From Notamacropus eugenii (Eukaryota > Chordata > Mammalia > Diprotodontia > Macropodidae): DNA of 64,000 bases. Positions 22,601 through 34,329 of this stretch are shown piece after piece. A program made the translations under genes and the position numbers. The stretch spans positions 59,296,385 to 59,360,384 of the forward strand of contig NC_092876.1 in assembly GCF_028372415.1 (NCBI RefSeq), written 5' to 3'. Positions within the stretch are counted from its first letter, which is position 1. Every line of letters begins with the position of its first letter. The notes beneath the pieces were generated by a model. It saw only the letters and a program-made list of their open reading frames with translations, searched no databases and had not been told where the DNA came from.

Positions 22601-23330
22601 TCTTTTCTCTTAATTTCTAAAGGGAGCAGACAGTATTTTTTGTTTTAAAATAGAATCCCTTTCTTCCTCTTTCTTTCCCATTCCAATCTTTTTATGGAAC
22701 ATCGTATATGAAATTCGAGTATCTTGGGAAGCTTTTGTTTAAAGAAAATCTTTTAAAAAAATAAACGAAGCACCTTTTCATTAATGGTAATAATAAATCC
22801 TCTCATTTATATGCTTTGTAAATTTGTCTTTTGGGTTCACTGATTTTTCTTAAAGGCACTGTGCTTATACAGTATTTCCTGGCAGAGAAAAAAGGGTGCA
22901 GTTTTGAGTCATCGCAGACTGTAGTCAGCTAGTTCACAGGCATTTATTGACTGAGGAACATGAGCTGGGCCCCTCACTAGATGCTGTCATGAATCTCTAA
23001 ACATCAAAACCATTGTTTCCAAAGACAAATAAAACTCTGAGGTCAAATGAGATCCGCTTTACCAGGCAAAAGGAAGCAGCAAAGCGTTAGGGGGGATTCT
23101 TCAACTAACATATTTCCCATCTCTTTGTAAACAGGAAACACTACACTCACAGCCTCACAGTCAGGGGTGAGTGATATAGTCCTGTTGCCTATTCACTGTG
23201 GCCATGACTGAGGAGGCTTACCAAGTTCCAAGAAAGATGAATAAAGTTAGACCCATGCATTTTAATTTGGGCGTAGAGAAATTTTTAAGAAAGAGAGAAA
23301 AAGAGACAGAGACAAAGTAAGAAAAAGAGT
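22601..23330. other. No gene recognised
   Basis: Unclassified sequence. Confidence 0.35.
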
Positions 23331-23448
23331 GGGAGACAGAGAGGAAGGAAGGGAGGTAGGCAAAAAAGGAAGAAAGTAAGAAAGGACAAAAGGAAGGAAG
23401 GAAGGAAGGAAAAAACAAAGAAAAGAAGAGAGGGAGGGAAAGAAAATC
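23331..23448. repeat. Purine-rich GGAA/GAAA tract
   Basis: Repeated ggaagg and gaaagaa words on the plus strand with near-complete strand asymmetry. Confidence 0.8.
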
Positions 23449-23735
23449 TAAGGGAATGAGGTTTGAGCTGTTACTCTAGTGGTGCTAATCGGTTGCACTG
23501 AACCATTCTCACTCTCTTGGGTTATCCCTGTCCCCTTGACATAGAAGCAGGGCATATTGGGAAACAGCTGGCTGTCATTAGGAGTACAGGTGTCAAAACA
23601 ACTGCTCTTTAAAGGTATTAACCTCATGACACTGACTTTATTGGTGTTGGAGAGAAAATATTCATCAAAGACAAAGGGAATCCATGAAATGTTGTGGTAT
23701 GGGGAACAGCTAAACAAAGTGTAACCTATCAGTCA
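23449..23735. other. No gene recognised
   Basis: An 89-codon minus-strand frame (23717-23448) without a recognisable domain. Confidence 0.3.
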
Positions 23736-24095
23736 ACAAACAACAAATTAATCACCTACTATGTGCCAGATACTGTAACAAGTGCTGAGGATACAGAGAA
23801 AGATAGAAGACAATCCCTGCTCTCAAGGAGCTCAGTCTCACGTGGGTGACAATATACAAAAAAAATTATGTACAAACATATAAAGGATAAGTAAGAAATA
23901 ATTGACAGAGAGAAGGCATTAGCATTAAGGGGGATCAGCAATGGCTTCTTGTAGAAGATGGGATTTTAGCTGAACTTGAAGGAAGCCAAGGAATCTAGGA
24001 TGTAGAGATGAGAGGGGAGAGTATTCCAGGCATGGAGGACAGCCAGGGGAAAATGCCTGGAGCCTAGAGTGTCTCTCTGAGATGATGAGTAGTTT
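23736..24095 (-). mobile_element. L2 fragment
   Basis: Antisense L2: attaatcacctactatgtgcc, agtgctgaggatacagagaaag, ctctcaaggagctcag, ttctagaagatggg-like sequence and gtattccaggcatggaggac. Confidence 0.9.
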
Positions 24096-24725
24096 ATTCC
24101 TCTGTCAGACCCAAGTCCCCTCTTCTCTGTTTCTCAGTTTTCCTGGAAGCTCCTATGAATGTCAGAACAAAGAGGGGGGATGCTATGAGTCTCCAACCTC
24201 TGATTGATAGGGATGTTGTTACTTTTTGTGTCGATTTTTCCCCTCCAAAAAAATCAAATTCCAGAAATCCTGGTCTTAAAATAACTCAGAAAAGCAAGAT
24301 TCTCCCCAGAGCCCTTTGGCAAAAATTAAGATCATCACTAAGACCAATGTGCAGGCTCACACTGCACTGTCTGATTTTCAGAAACCAACCTGATAGCCTA
24401 TGGCATCTCTTCTTTGGGGTGGGAGTCCAGAACCAGAGGGGTGTAAGTATTTATTCAACTGGAAGGTAAGGGCACTGTCTATAGGGCAGAAAAAGTCAAA
24501 ACCCGTGAAACCCTGAAGGGATGGCCTTGCACCACAGAACATTCATCAAGCTTTCCCTGGAGCCTGCCTCCTGATATTCAGCACTATTGAGTATCAAGGG
24601 ATACAAGAGATCCTGGAACACTGGATTTATTTCCAATCTTCTGTTCAGGAGAGATACGTGCAGGATGGAGCCTGCCCTCCCCATCGCCAGCTAAGGAATA
24701 GTAATAATAAACCAAAGAGCTGGTA
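24096..24725. other. No gene recognised
   Basis: The 104-codon frame at 24155-24469 has no recognisable domain or start context. Confidence 0.35.
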
Positions 24726-24950
24726 GCACTTTTAAGTTGGCAAAGTATTTTTAATACATTTGTTTCATGTGAGTCTGAAAATGACCCTGTGAGACAAGTA
24801 CTACGTGAATGATTTTCCCCATTTTACAGATGAGAAAAATGAGGATCAGAGAAGGGGTTATACAGTTAGCAAATATCAAGGGATTCAAACCAAGGTTTTT
24901 CTGTCTTGGAAGCTAGTACTCTTTCCATTACAGGAATCATTTTCTTTTCT
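24726..24950 (-). mobile_element. MIR, antisense
   Basis: Ordered antisense MIR words: gaccctgtgagacaagtac, cccattttacagatgagaaa and agaaggggttatacag. Confidence 0.8.
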
Positions 24951-24959
24951 TGCTTCAGA

Positions 24960-25240
24960 ATAAAATTGCCTCATTAGAGCCTCATAATATCCCTCCAAGA
25001 AAAGTAGTTCAAGAATTTATTTCTACCCATTTTACAGATGAGGAAACTGAGGCTAAGAGAAATAGTTTTACCCAAGATTACAGAAATAGCAAACTGCACG
25101 AGCAAAATTAGAATCAGGGTTCATATTATTAGCCACTTGTCAAATAAAGAAGCAGGACAAGAAAATCTGAAAGCATTCTTTCAGTACTAAACTCTATTAT
25201 CCTATGACTTTAATCCAGGGCTCTCCTCACTATGCTATGT
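24960..25240 (-). mobile_element. MIR, antisense
   Basis: A second copy: cccattttacagatgaggaa, actgaggctaagagaaatag and ggctctcctcactatgct. Confidence 0.75.
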
Positions 25241-25805
25241 TCCTTCTATGGGAATTTGATGAACCATTTTTTTTTTAAATTCAGACCCATAAATTCAATA
25301 ATGTTTGAGAATTTCCAGCATGGAAAATCTTTCCAGTGGTGGAGAACAGCAACTCATTTGTAACTTACATTCTTCTCTCTCCCAGTCTATTCCTGACTTT
25401 CTTTGAATTTCAAAATCATGTCTTTGTTCTTGGTTCATGCTGCCTGGGGCTCTAGAATATCCTATTATATCTGTGGCCAAGCTCACCCTGGAAAATCTTC
25501 CCACAAGGCCTTTCTCCCATTGGTGAGTTCTCCTTGGAGCCTCAATTTTGTGGAGGGGCCCAGGAGAGCCTGCCTTCATTCCCCTCCTAGTTCCTGATTT
25601 TCTCTGGACTTTACAATCATGTACCCACCACACCAGGTAGCCAGGTACCTTCCCTCTTTCCCCTACCTTGTTTTTTTTTAGCACCCTTTTGTGTGTTGTC
25701 ATTACTCGTTACAATGGAAACCCCCTGAGTATAGGGACTCTCCATTTTTGTTTTGTTTGTTTGTTTGCTAGTGTTTGTGTTTCCATTTAGTGCCAGGCCT
25801 GGAAC
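25241..25805. other. No gene recognised
   Basis: Unclassified. A 135-codon minus-strand frame (25702-25295) contains no recognised domain and extends over low-complexity sequence. Two weakly similar blocks at about 25388-25420 and 25590-25622 suggest an old local duplication. Confidence 0.35.
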
Positions 25806-25812
25806 ATGGCAA

Positions 25813-25952
25813 ACTTTTTTTGGGGGGGACGGGGAGGAGGCAATCAGGTTAAATGACTTGGCCAAGGTCACATGGCTAATAAGTATCCAAGGCTGAATTG
25901 AACTCTTCACTCCAGGGTCAGTGCTCTATACACTGTGCCACCTAGCTGCTTC
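25813..25952 (-). mobile_element. Marsupial tRNA-derived SINE, short form
   Basis: The reverse complement starts agcagctaggtggcacagtg and shows the same head and core as the SINE at 5679-5820. Flanks aacatggcaaa and aacatagtaaa suggest a diverged TSD. Confidence 0.85.
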
Positions 25953-25984
25953 AACATAGTAAAATCTTGATAAATATTCTTTCT

Positions 25985-26064
25985 TTCCTTCCTTCCTTCC
26001 TTCCTTCCTTCCTTCCTTCCTTCCTTCCTTCCTTCCTTCCTTCCTTCCTTCCTTCCTTCCTTCC
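25985..26064 (+). repeat. Perfect (TTCC)20 microsatellite
   Basis: Twenty uninterrupted TTCC tetramers (GGAA on the other strand), flanked by ttct variants. The purity implies a young or actively mutating tract. Confidence 0.97.
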
Positions 26065-26149
26065 TTCTTTGTTGTCTGGGACTCTCAGAGGTTAAGTAAC
26101 TTCCTCTAGATCACAGAGCTAGTATGAGATATGAGCAAAGATGGACTTT

Positions 26150-26630
26150 TTTGATGTTTTTTTTTTTCTGGAGTTCATTTTCCTTTGCTCCGGTCAAATT
26201 GTAATATCTGAAGGATAACCTAGGTAACTCACAGTTGTGCTGAGTCATGTGGGTTGTAATGTGTTCTGGCTCTGAGTCTATTAGTTGAAATCTATATATA
26301 CTGGGAGGCTGGTATTTTGCTTCAGGGGCTCACTTACAAGGTGGACCTTTTGATTCCCTGGACCAGACTCTGAATAGCCATTTGTTAAGAGTCCCCCAAC
26401 TACTCAGATATTGGTGCTTTCCCTGTCTGGTGGTGCACGTAGGTGGTTATATTACTTTGTTCAGACAGTTGGAGCTCTGTCTGTTGAATCTCTGTGCTAA
26501 TTTCTCTGCTTAGATTTTCTATACTCACTTCTTTCTATTTATCTGTAATAAAAGTAAAATTATTGACCCCTTGAAAGTTGTTTTTCCTTTAGGAAAGCAG
26601 ATAAAAGAACCTGTGCCAGGAACCCACCTT
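26150..26630 (+). mobile_element. Candidate solo LTR
   Basis: A TATA-like tctatatatactggg occurs at 26291-26305, an AATAAA at 26547-26552 about 250 bp downstream, and then a U5-like stretch. The spacing fits an LTR. Exact ends and TSD were not identified. Confidence 0.45.
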
Positions 26631-26649
26631 GTAAGCTAGTGTGGTTGCT

Positions 26650-26875
26650 AATACACTAAGGTTCCAAAAAGAAGACATGGGTTCTAATCCTAACTTTGAA
26701 ACCTACTAGTTGTATGGCAGTGGACAAATCAATTAACCTCTCTAAATCTCAGGTTCCTCATCTATAAAATGGAGACCATAACATCTGTGGTACCTACTCA
26801 CAGGGTTGTTATGAAGGAATAGAGGAATGCATTGAAAACTTGAAAGTTCTTACGTGCCATACTAGTTTTACTTTT
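26650..26875 (+). mobile_element. MIR, nearly full length
   Basis: Ordered sense MIR words: agaagacatgggttctaatcc, aacctctctaaatctcagg, tcctcatctataaaatggag and acagggttgttatgaagg. Confidence 0.85.
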
Positions 26876-26879
26876 ACTT

Positions 26880-27045
26880 TATTTTTTTGTGGGTTTTTTT
26901 CCCCCTTTTGGTCATTTCTTCTTTCAAAATGTGACTAATATGGAAATTATTTTACATGGTTGTGCATATATAACCTATATCAAATTGCTTACCATTGTAG
27001 AGAGGGGAGGGAAGGAGGAAGAAAATTTGGAATCAAAAAATATTC
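26880..27045 (+). mobile_element. L1 3' UTR fragment
   Basis: Matches the marsupial L1 3' end: aatgtgactaatatggaaat, tatataacctatatcaaattg, then a G/A-rich gaggggagggaaggaggaag stretch. Confidence 0.75.
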
Positions 27046-27130
27046 AGTGCATATACATATATATACACACATACATATATATATGCATATCTATGTATAT
27101 GTATATATGTGTGTGTATATATATAGTTAT
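27044..27130. repeat. (TA/CA) microsatellite
   Basis: Alternating pyrimidine-purine tatatacaca/tatgtatata tract. Confidence 0.8.
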
Positions 27131-28600
27131 AGTTATTACGCACCAGAAGCAGGATTTGAACCCAACCAAGTCTTTTTGCTGCTTCCCTCCTCAGTTGAGC
27201 AGGATTATTTTTTAAGGAGCTAAAAATTTAAAATAGCCTGCTGTAGTCTGTCTCCTTTTTTCCTGCCCATTTTGTGGGCATGAATTTTTTGTGATGGAGA
27301 AAACGCCTGGAAGACAGTCAAGTTCCATCCTTCCTCCTCTCTTGAATCAGTGTTTATACCCCTCAATAGGGTTTTCCTCCATATGCTTATATAACACCTT
27401 TTAAAAACAATTTGTGCTGGTTTTTCCCTTTCCTTCTTCCTGGATAAGTTATTCCAACTGACCACTTTCCACCTCAAAGAAAAGTAGTGGAAATTTTAAA
27501 ATGTGGTGGTGTGGTGTGGTGTGGTGGGTACAGCTCCAAGTGGGGTCAGGAGACCTTTGATCTCTACATGGTTCTTCTATGTGCTTGCCATGGGACTGGA
27601 ACTTGGGTGTTTCCTCTCTTCAGTCCCCTATTGCCAACCCACTAAAACTATTTATTCTGGATGGAATCTCTTACTGTCCAGTTGTCCAGGTTTGTGTTGC
27701 CTCCCTTTTCCACCCCACCCCCAACATATGCCACATTTAGATGAATAAGTGAATTCTAATTGTGGATTAGATGACTGTCTATAAATTGTCACAATCCAGA
27801 CTCCTTGAAGTTTTTCCCTAGGCCAAATGCCCTTCAGTGGTTTGTAGTCTTAGTCTCAAACTCCATCAACCGTCTCTGACTCCACACATCTCTATATCTT
27901 CTTTCTGTTCATTAGATAGTATAGTACTACCTCTGGATACATTCTCCCAGCACCCATTGGCACTGGCAGGTTGAGTTTCCTGAAAGCAATGACTACTTTC
28001 CTCTCTATCTCTGGGCAATCCTGAGAGGTTGGAGACTCTAAGCTGTCACTCATGAGCCCCCATTGGTATTCTTCCCTCAATACTGATTAGTTAGTTGATA
28101 TCAATTATCAGACTGGGCTCAAACATGAAGTACAAAGGAATTGAAGTCACTATATAGGGAACATATGAGGCCAAGGAGTACCTCCTGGCTCTAGATCTTT
28201 TTCTCCCTTCTCAGAGTCATCGAGTTCACTCTTGGGGGTTGTCTAGCTGATGGATGACTCCCTTGCTGTGCTGAGCTAGATCCTTATAGGATTTAGGGCC
28301 TGAGTGGCTGGGTCTAACCATTCAACTATTGCTGCTATCAGCTGTGCTAATCTTTCACATTGTAGGGGCTCTGTCATTCTCACTGGTCACCACCGAGCTC
28401 TCCTTTGAGAAAAGTCAGTGTCCTAATCTCAGAAAAGAAGAAAATCAAAAGAAACTGAGGACCATGATCTTATGACTACATGGGAGCCTGGTGGGAAGTA
28501 AGATCTGCTTCCCCTCTTCCACATGGGGTGCTCAGCCATCATCCTCAAAACCATCTACTTTAACTTTTCATAAGCACTCTCAGTTCTGGCTCAGCCTCAG
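27131..28600. other. No gene recognised
   Basis: About 1.5 kb without a recognised repeat. It contains a short gtggt repeat at about 27505-27530. Frames of up to 85 codons have no domain. Confidence 0.4.
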
Positions 28601-28604
28601 CTGG

Positions 28605-29428
28605 GTCATTGGAAAAACAACTGACCTGGAAAAATAGATCAAGGAGAAATAATGTAAGAATTATTGTAGTATCTGAAATACATAATTAAAAAAAAAAGTC
28701 TAGACATCATCTTTCAAGAAATTATCAAGGAAAACTGCCCTTATATCCTAGAAACAGAAAGTAAAAATGGAAATTGAAAGACTCCACTAATCACCTCCTG
28801 AAAGAGATACCCAAATGAATATTCCCAGGAATATTATAACCAAATTCTAGAGCTCCCAGGTCAAGGAAAAACTATTGTAAGCAGCCAGAAAGAAATGAAA
28901 TGCTGTAAAGCCACAGTCAGAATAACACAAGATTTAGTGGCTTCTACTTTAAAGGAGCTGGGGCCTTAGAATATGATATTCTGGAGGTCAAAGGTACTAG
29001 GATTACACCCAAGAATCAACTACCAAGCAAAACTGAATACAATCCTTCAGGGAGGAAAAATGGATATTTAATGAAATAGAAGACTTCTAAGCACTTCTGA
29101 TAAAAAGACCAGAGTTGAATAGAAAATTTGACTCCCAAATATGAGACTCAAAAGAAGTATGAAAAGATAAACAGGAAAGAGAAATCATAAGGGATTCAAT
29201 AAGGTTAAGCTATTTACATTCCTACATGGGAAGATATTTGTAACTCCCAAGAACTATATATCATTATAAGGGAAGTTAGAAAGAGTACATATAGGCAGAG
29301 GGCATGAGTGTGAATTGACTTTGATGGGATTATATATTCAAAAAAACCAAAATTAAAGGGTGAGAAAAAAAAGATGTACTGGGAGAAAGGGGAGGGGAGA
29401 GGCAGATTTTTTCAAGAAAGCTCTGGTA
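28605..29428 (+). mobile_element. ORF2-less L1 (HAL1-like) fragment, copy D
   Basis: It starts inside ORF1 (gtcattggaaaaacaactgac), runs through the ORF1 C-terminal region (cagaataacacaagatttag, aaaaagaccagagttgaat) and enters the same 3' UTR as copies A-C (ctatttacattcctacatgg). It then stops at the RTE remnant. Both ends are truncated. Confidence 0.75.
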
Positions 29429-29429
29429 T

Positions 29430-30360
29430 ATTCTAGGGTTTTACGCAATCAGGAAAATGTCATCAGCAAATAGTAGCATCTGGATGACCTACACATCTAC
29501 AAGAATTCTCTCTTCATCCTGAAATCTGAACTGAAAATCCTCCATCATTGTGGGGAATACTTTTGGTGAGCATAAATCTTCCTGTTTTATGTCTCACCTG
29601 ATGCTTATCAGAAACCTACTGAACACGTTTTTTTTCCTGTTGTTACGTCTTCTAAGGGAATCTTAGATGAGCTTGAGGTCTGTTTAGGAGGTGCCTTGTT
29701 GGAAAAAAAAAAAACCTAGAAGTCTTCTGTTCTACTGATTCAAACGCTTTTCTGTAATCAGTGAATAATAAGCACTAGAGCTCATATTCTCTACATTTTT
29801 CAGTTAACTGTGAAGTGGAAAATATATGGTTCATTTTTAAATAGCTCTTGCAGAAACCTACTTTGCCCTTATAAATACCCTTCTCACTTATGCCCTTGAT
29901 TTGTGTGTGGACAATTCTCATAAAGGTTGTTAAGAAGGCATAGAGGTAGGTAGTTATCGACATTCTTTTGATCACCTTTTTTATAGTATTAATAAGTTCT
30001 AATATTTTCCTCTGTATCTTTGGTATTTTCCTCTCCTTTAAATACATTGTATGTCATTTCCTTTGAGCCTTCATAATTGTATTGCATCCAGCATGGACCT
30101 TCTCTAAATATACTTGGTCTAATCTGATTGCTTTTCCCATTTTTGTTCTCATTAGTGTCATTTATACCTCCCCTAAAAGAATACCTGAAACAGATGTTAG
30201 GGTCCAAGTGTGGTGGTACTACTATCCTTGATGAAAAAAACAGTTTGTTAAAAGTTTTTTCCATTTTTCTTCCATTTCTTATCCTCCCATTTTCATCCTT
30301 GAATGATTGATTGTATGATGACTTTCCTTAACTCATTAATTATCAAGCTTCCTTCAAATT
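29430..30360 (-). mobile_element. RTE-clade LINE, reverse transcriptase remnant
   Basis: On the minus strand the catalytic box reads LLFADDIFLI (29476-29447). Upstream are HYRKAFESVEQ (about 29760-29728), a YLKERKIP segment and a TFMRIVHTQIKG segment within 30047-29775. The order agrees with an RTE/BovB-like RT. Several stops and frameshifts make it non-functional. The limits are approximate, especially at the 5' side. Confidence 0.7.
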
Positions 30361-30447
30361 GGTTTTTCCCCCACTGCCTCTCTCTACTTTATGAAACAAT
30401 ATTACTGTTCATAATTTTACTTCTTGCCTCTTTGTAAAATTATATAA

Positions 30448-30990
30448 ATGAGTTCATATTCTAGCCCAGTGTTGTCTTTGGCAAGTATCTTTAGCCTTTT
30501 GGCAAATAAGTCAGTGAAAGACTATTTTGCCCCAAATGCCAAACTGGAACTGATTGAGGTAAAGAACTATGTGTCTGAGTTCATGATCACTAAATTCAAC
30601 ACCATGATAGAAGATAGAAAGAAGCCTGCTCTACCTAAGCTAGAAACTCAGGACAACATTCAAATATTGCCAAAGAGGTGAGGAACCCATGGTGAGAGAT
30701 CTCATCCTCCAGATGAATCAGAAGCATCTGTGGGTCAGAATTATGGAAGAACAGACAGAGGATGAAGATAAGAGTGGGGGGAGTGAACAGATAGGGGAAC
30801 CAAAGAAATGGAGGAGTCAGATAACAGTGAGAACCTTTTCCTGGCCTACTACTTCAGAATGGCCAAGGAGTTGGAAACTGACATTGGTTGAGTTGAAGTG
30901 TCTGAAGATAGCTGGATTGTCAGATAAAAAATTGAGAGCCTCCTAGTACTTTCTCTAGACCTGGCCTTTGGGAGCTTTGTTGGGAAAAGG
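30448..30990 (+). pseudogene. Unrecognised broken coding-like stretch
   Basis: A 77-codon frame (30448-30681) includes VKNYVSEFMITKFNTMIEDR and KPALPKLETQDNIQILPKR, protein-like and low in simple sequence. After TGA at 30679 other frames stay protein-like, for example NLFLAYYFRMAKELETDIG near 30830-30890, and the stretch ends at GGGAAAAGGTGAGT, which resembles a splice donor. The pattern suggests a decayed gene copy or an unknown transposon ORF. I do not recognise the family and assign no function. Confidence 0.35.
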
Positions 30991-31139
30991 TGAGTTATAC
31001 ACCAGGCCTCAGGACCATCTGACTTTGCAGGGAAGAGCCTCTCTCTATCTTCTTGCTCCGCCCCAGACTATTTCCTATACAGGTGAAAAGCAGTATATGG
31101 AAATACCATATAGAATTTGAGTAAGTTTTGTCTTTGATG

Positions 31140-31265
31140 ACCTTGACATTTGCCCTCTTAGTCTGATTTTGGATGAACCTCTTTATGCCTCACCTTCCTC
31201 ATCTGTAAAATAAGAAACAATAATAACCTAACTTATTATCAGGGTTGAGGTGACTGAGAACTGCA
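31140..31265 (+). mobile_element. MIR fragment
   Basis: ctttatgcctcaccttcctc, atctgtaaaataagaaacaa and tatcagggttgaggtg fit a sense MIR. Confidence 0.6.
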
Positions 31266-31900
31266 TTGCTTTGCTTAGCAGGGATAGAGGTAGAGTGAGA
31301 GAGAAATGGGTATACGAAGAGGTGAGGAACTGAATGAAAAAGAGAGAAGACAAATTTCCCCTGTCATTCTTGTTCACCAAGTTTTCTGTACTACTGCTCC
31401 TAGAAAAATCTGTGCCCATCCTCCCTAGTCATCTGATCTGGATTTGTCCCCACAGGACCTGTGTCAGGTAATGCTTCTTCCAGGAAGCTGGAAAACAAGA
31501 TGAAGTGACAGAGAGGGTTTTGGAAGCCCCATCTAAATTTCCCAAGTGACCATCTAGCCACCAGGCACCCACTTCCTCATTAGGTAGCCACCTCCAATTT
31601 GGGACACTTCTGATTGTTAGAAGTTTTTTCTTCGTTTGAAGTAAAATCTGCTTTTTGCTACTTCCACCCATCATCATTTTCACCCTTTTTAATATCTTCC
31701 ACAGTTGATCCTTTTGCCCCCTTTATTGCCCCTCTTCCACTATGCCATCACTGTAGAAATAGAAGGAGAGTGTGCAGGGCTGAAGACCATTTAAAAATTT
31801 TGATTTGTTTTGTTGACTGGTACAAAAAATACATATAAGTATATATAATATACATATATTCACACACACAAAATAAATACATTAATACAAAGTAACATTC
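31266..31900. other. No gene recognised
   Basis: Unclassified, with a short tatata/cacaca tract at 31835-31870. Confidence 0.35.
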
Positions 31901-31904
31901 AGTA

Positions 31905-32330
31905 GCTTCCTATTACATTTACGATAAAATACAAACTCTTCTGGCATTCAAAGCCTTTCATAGTCTGGTTCTGACCTGTCTTTTCAAACTAATTTCATCT
32001 TATTCCCCCTTGCATATTCTATGTTCTAGCTAAACTGGGCTCCTTGTAGCTTCCTGCATATTATATCACATCTCCTAACTCCATAGGTTTGCCCAAGTGG
32101 TCTCCCATATCTGGAATGCATGGTTTCTTTATCTTTTCATTTTGGAATCCTTATAGCTCTCTCCAAAGTGCAGTTCAAGTATCACCTCCTGTATGAAGTT
32201 TTTCTTGATTCCACTTCTCCCCATAGTTGTTAGTGTTCTCCCCCATCTAAAAACTCCTTTTGGTCACTTTCCCAACTTGCATTCACACTGATGGTTTTGG
32301 CTCCTTGAAAGATGACTTCTACCTTAGGTT
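31905..32330 (+). mobile_element. L2 ORF2 end / 3' region
   Basis: Sense L2: gtagcttcctattacattta, aaaatacaaactcttctgg, cattcaaagcctttca, tatctggaatgcatgg and tgaagtttttcttgattcc. Confidence 0.85.
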
Positions 32331-32364
32331 CTAGGGGTAACCCTGTGGAATTGAATTGCAAAAC

Positions 32365-32835
32365 TATAGTTTATGAGCCCCCACCAGTGTTCTGCCCACT
32401 TAAAATCATGTCAATAGACACAATTAGCTTTAAGCAAAGGGATTTACTAGAAAGACATAGCAAACAGAGTAACTATTCAATATTCTGTCTCTACTTCCCC
32501 CTGAGCCTAGACCTTATTCTCTCACAAATAAATACAGCATCTGTGAAAAGAATGGGCATAAACTTAGGGTGTAATGGTAGTGAAACACTCATATGGCTAA
32601 GACATCTCACAACTCTAGTAGTACAGGGTTTTGATGTCTTTTATCTATCAGTGGAGCTGGAATGGGTGTATCACTACATGACTTTCATAGTGCCAAGTTT
32701 AAGGAGTTTAAGAAGAAGAATGTTTAAGGAGAAGAATAGTTGCATGTGCTCCCCCTGCCTCCCACAACATGGAGATTAGCGTTTGATTCCCAACTCCTTG
32801 TCCTATCATAGTTGTCATATTCCTCTTGAGATATT
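32365..32835 (-). mobile_element. Possible LTR-like relic
   Basis: The block tagctttaagcaaagggatttactagaaagacatagc resembles those at 5821-5975 and 15950-16040. The 155-codon plus-strand frame across it is taken as a shadow. Confidence 0.3.
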
Positions 32836-33570
32836 AAAAGGAATGTTATAGCCAACACAATGCAGCAGTGCCCTTACAGTCAGAATCACAGTGTGCAAGA
32901 CAGATGGAAAAGAGGGAAGATGAATATGTCACAGATCTTCACAACATAATCATCTGTTAAGTAAGACATGACCATTTTGATTACCCCCTTTCCATATGTA
33001 AAGAAATTAAAGAGCAGAGAAATTGAATGAACTTCCAAAGGTCATACTGTCACTGAAGAGAATAAAATTACTACCTGATGTAACCAAGAGAAGGGTTAAC
33101 CTATGCTTATCCACTTGACTGAAAACTCAATCTCTTCTCTCCCCAAGGGAAAAGCAGGAAAGGTCTTAAGTTAGGAAGAGATGTTTAAAAAAAATCTAAG
33201 CACATAGAAGGTGATAACAAAAAGCCTTGGAAGTATGAAGTGTGTTGCTAATGCAGTACAGAGTGTTCCTCAGTGATCTGGAGGCACATGCCTCCCCCTT
33301 AGTACTTATGCTTGAAGCAAGGCTGGGAACACCATGCTATGAAAGGATGCTAAACCAACCAGATAACAGACACTGAGCCTGAAGAATGCTGAGCAGAACT
33401 GGGTGCATGGAGCCATAACCAGTGCACTGTTTAGAATGGCAACAGTTATGACTTTTCTAATCTTTTCCCTTCTGCCCCTTCTTTTCTCTTAAGGGAGAGA
33501 TTAATTTTTGTTTGCTTCCTGTAATTCACATGTGTTATCACAAAAAATTGGTTTCTCTAACACATTGTTC
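32836..33570. other. Mostly unclassified; weak MIR at 32990-33055
   Basis: Antisense MIR-like words (aaagaaattaaagagcagag, ccaaaggtcatactg). No gene is seen. Confidence 0.35.
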
Positions 33571-33681
33571 AGTGTGTGTGCGTGTGTGTGTGTGTGTGTG
33601 TGAGTGAGAGAGAGACAGAGAGAGAGAGACAGAGAGAGAGAGAGACAGAGAGAGAGAGAGACAGAGAGACAGAGAGAGAGT
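33571..33681. repeat. Compound (TG)n-(GA/CAGA)n microsatellite
   Basis: A tgtgtg run passes directly into gagaga/gacagaga. The plus strand is purine-rich after 33603. A 77-codon minus-strand frame rich in Leu/Ser is an artefact of this repeat. Confidence 0.95.
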
Positions 33682-33689
33682 TTAGAGAA

Positions 33690-34195
33690 AAAAATAGAAG
33701 AAATTGAGCCACAGTCATTATGGGCTATGGTCACCCTGGGACAGAAGGTTAAAGAAAAGAACCTTTTCTATGTGTGAATTGCCAAGCTTTGTCCAGCTGG
33801 TGGCTCAAAACAAGCCAAGGAGATTTTTATTAAAAGTTTATTACTTAAGCTCTTCCAAAATGGAGAAACCCAAGCCAATCCAGACCTAGTCACTGAATAA
33901 GCTAAGCTATAATGTTCTTGTGGGAAGAAGGCTCTAAGCTGCTTTGAGATTGGTTGGAGTATTAGGATTTTTCATCAGTGTCCTAACTGTCTTTGGGACA
34001 GCAGCAGCTGGATATTGTGAGGAAGGGTGGATTCAGGGCTCTACTAGAGAAGTCCAGCAGAAAAGCTACACCACCCCAAAGGGACATAACTTGAGGACAT
34101 CAACAAAAGAATTTCCAGAAGCTATGATTATCCCCTTGAAACATGTGCTGTCAGCTCAAGGCTACTTTTCCCTGAACTCGAGTACTGGTGGGAAA
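33690..34195. other. No gene called
   Basis: A 131-codon frame (33944-34339) starts with a hydrophobic stretch, GVLGFFISVLTVFGTAAAG. Its 3' part runs into an L2 tail, it has no recognised domain, and no splice context is evident. It is treated as chance. Confidence 0.4.
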
Positions 34196-34199
34196 GTGT

Positions 34200-34325
34200 G
34201 TCACAGATCTTTGAGGGGAAATCTAATCCAGCAAATATTCCTACCTTGCAAAAGGCACTGTGCTTTGGAATACAAAGACAAAATGAAAAATAATCCTAGT
34301 CTCCAAGCTTATATTCTCCTAGCGA
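34200..34325 (-). mobile_element. L2 3' end fragment
   Basis: gcaaatattcctaccttgc, ggcactgtgctttggaatac and ctccaagcttatattctcct match the antisense L2 tail. Confidence 0.6.
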
Positions 34326-34329
34326 ACTG

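Noticed and set aside
25295..25702. 135-codon minus-strand frame
   Set aside because: No domain recognised and it ends in a low-complexity T tract. Not conserved in any way visible here.
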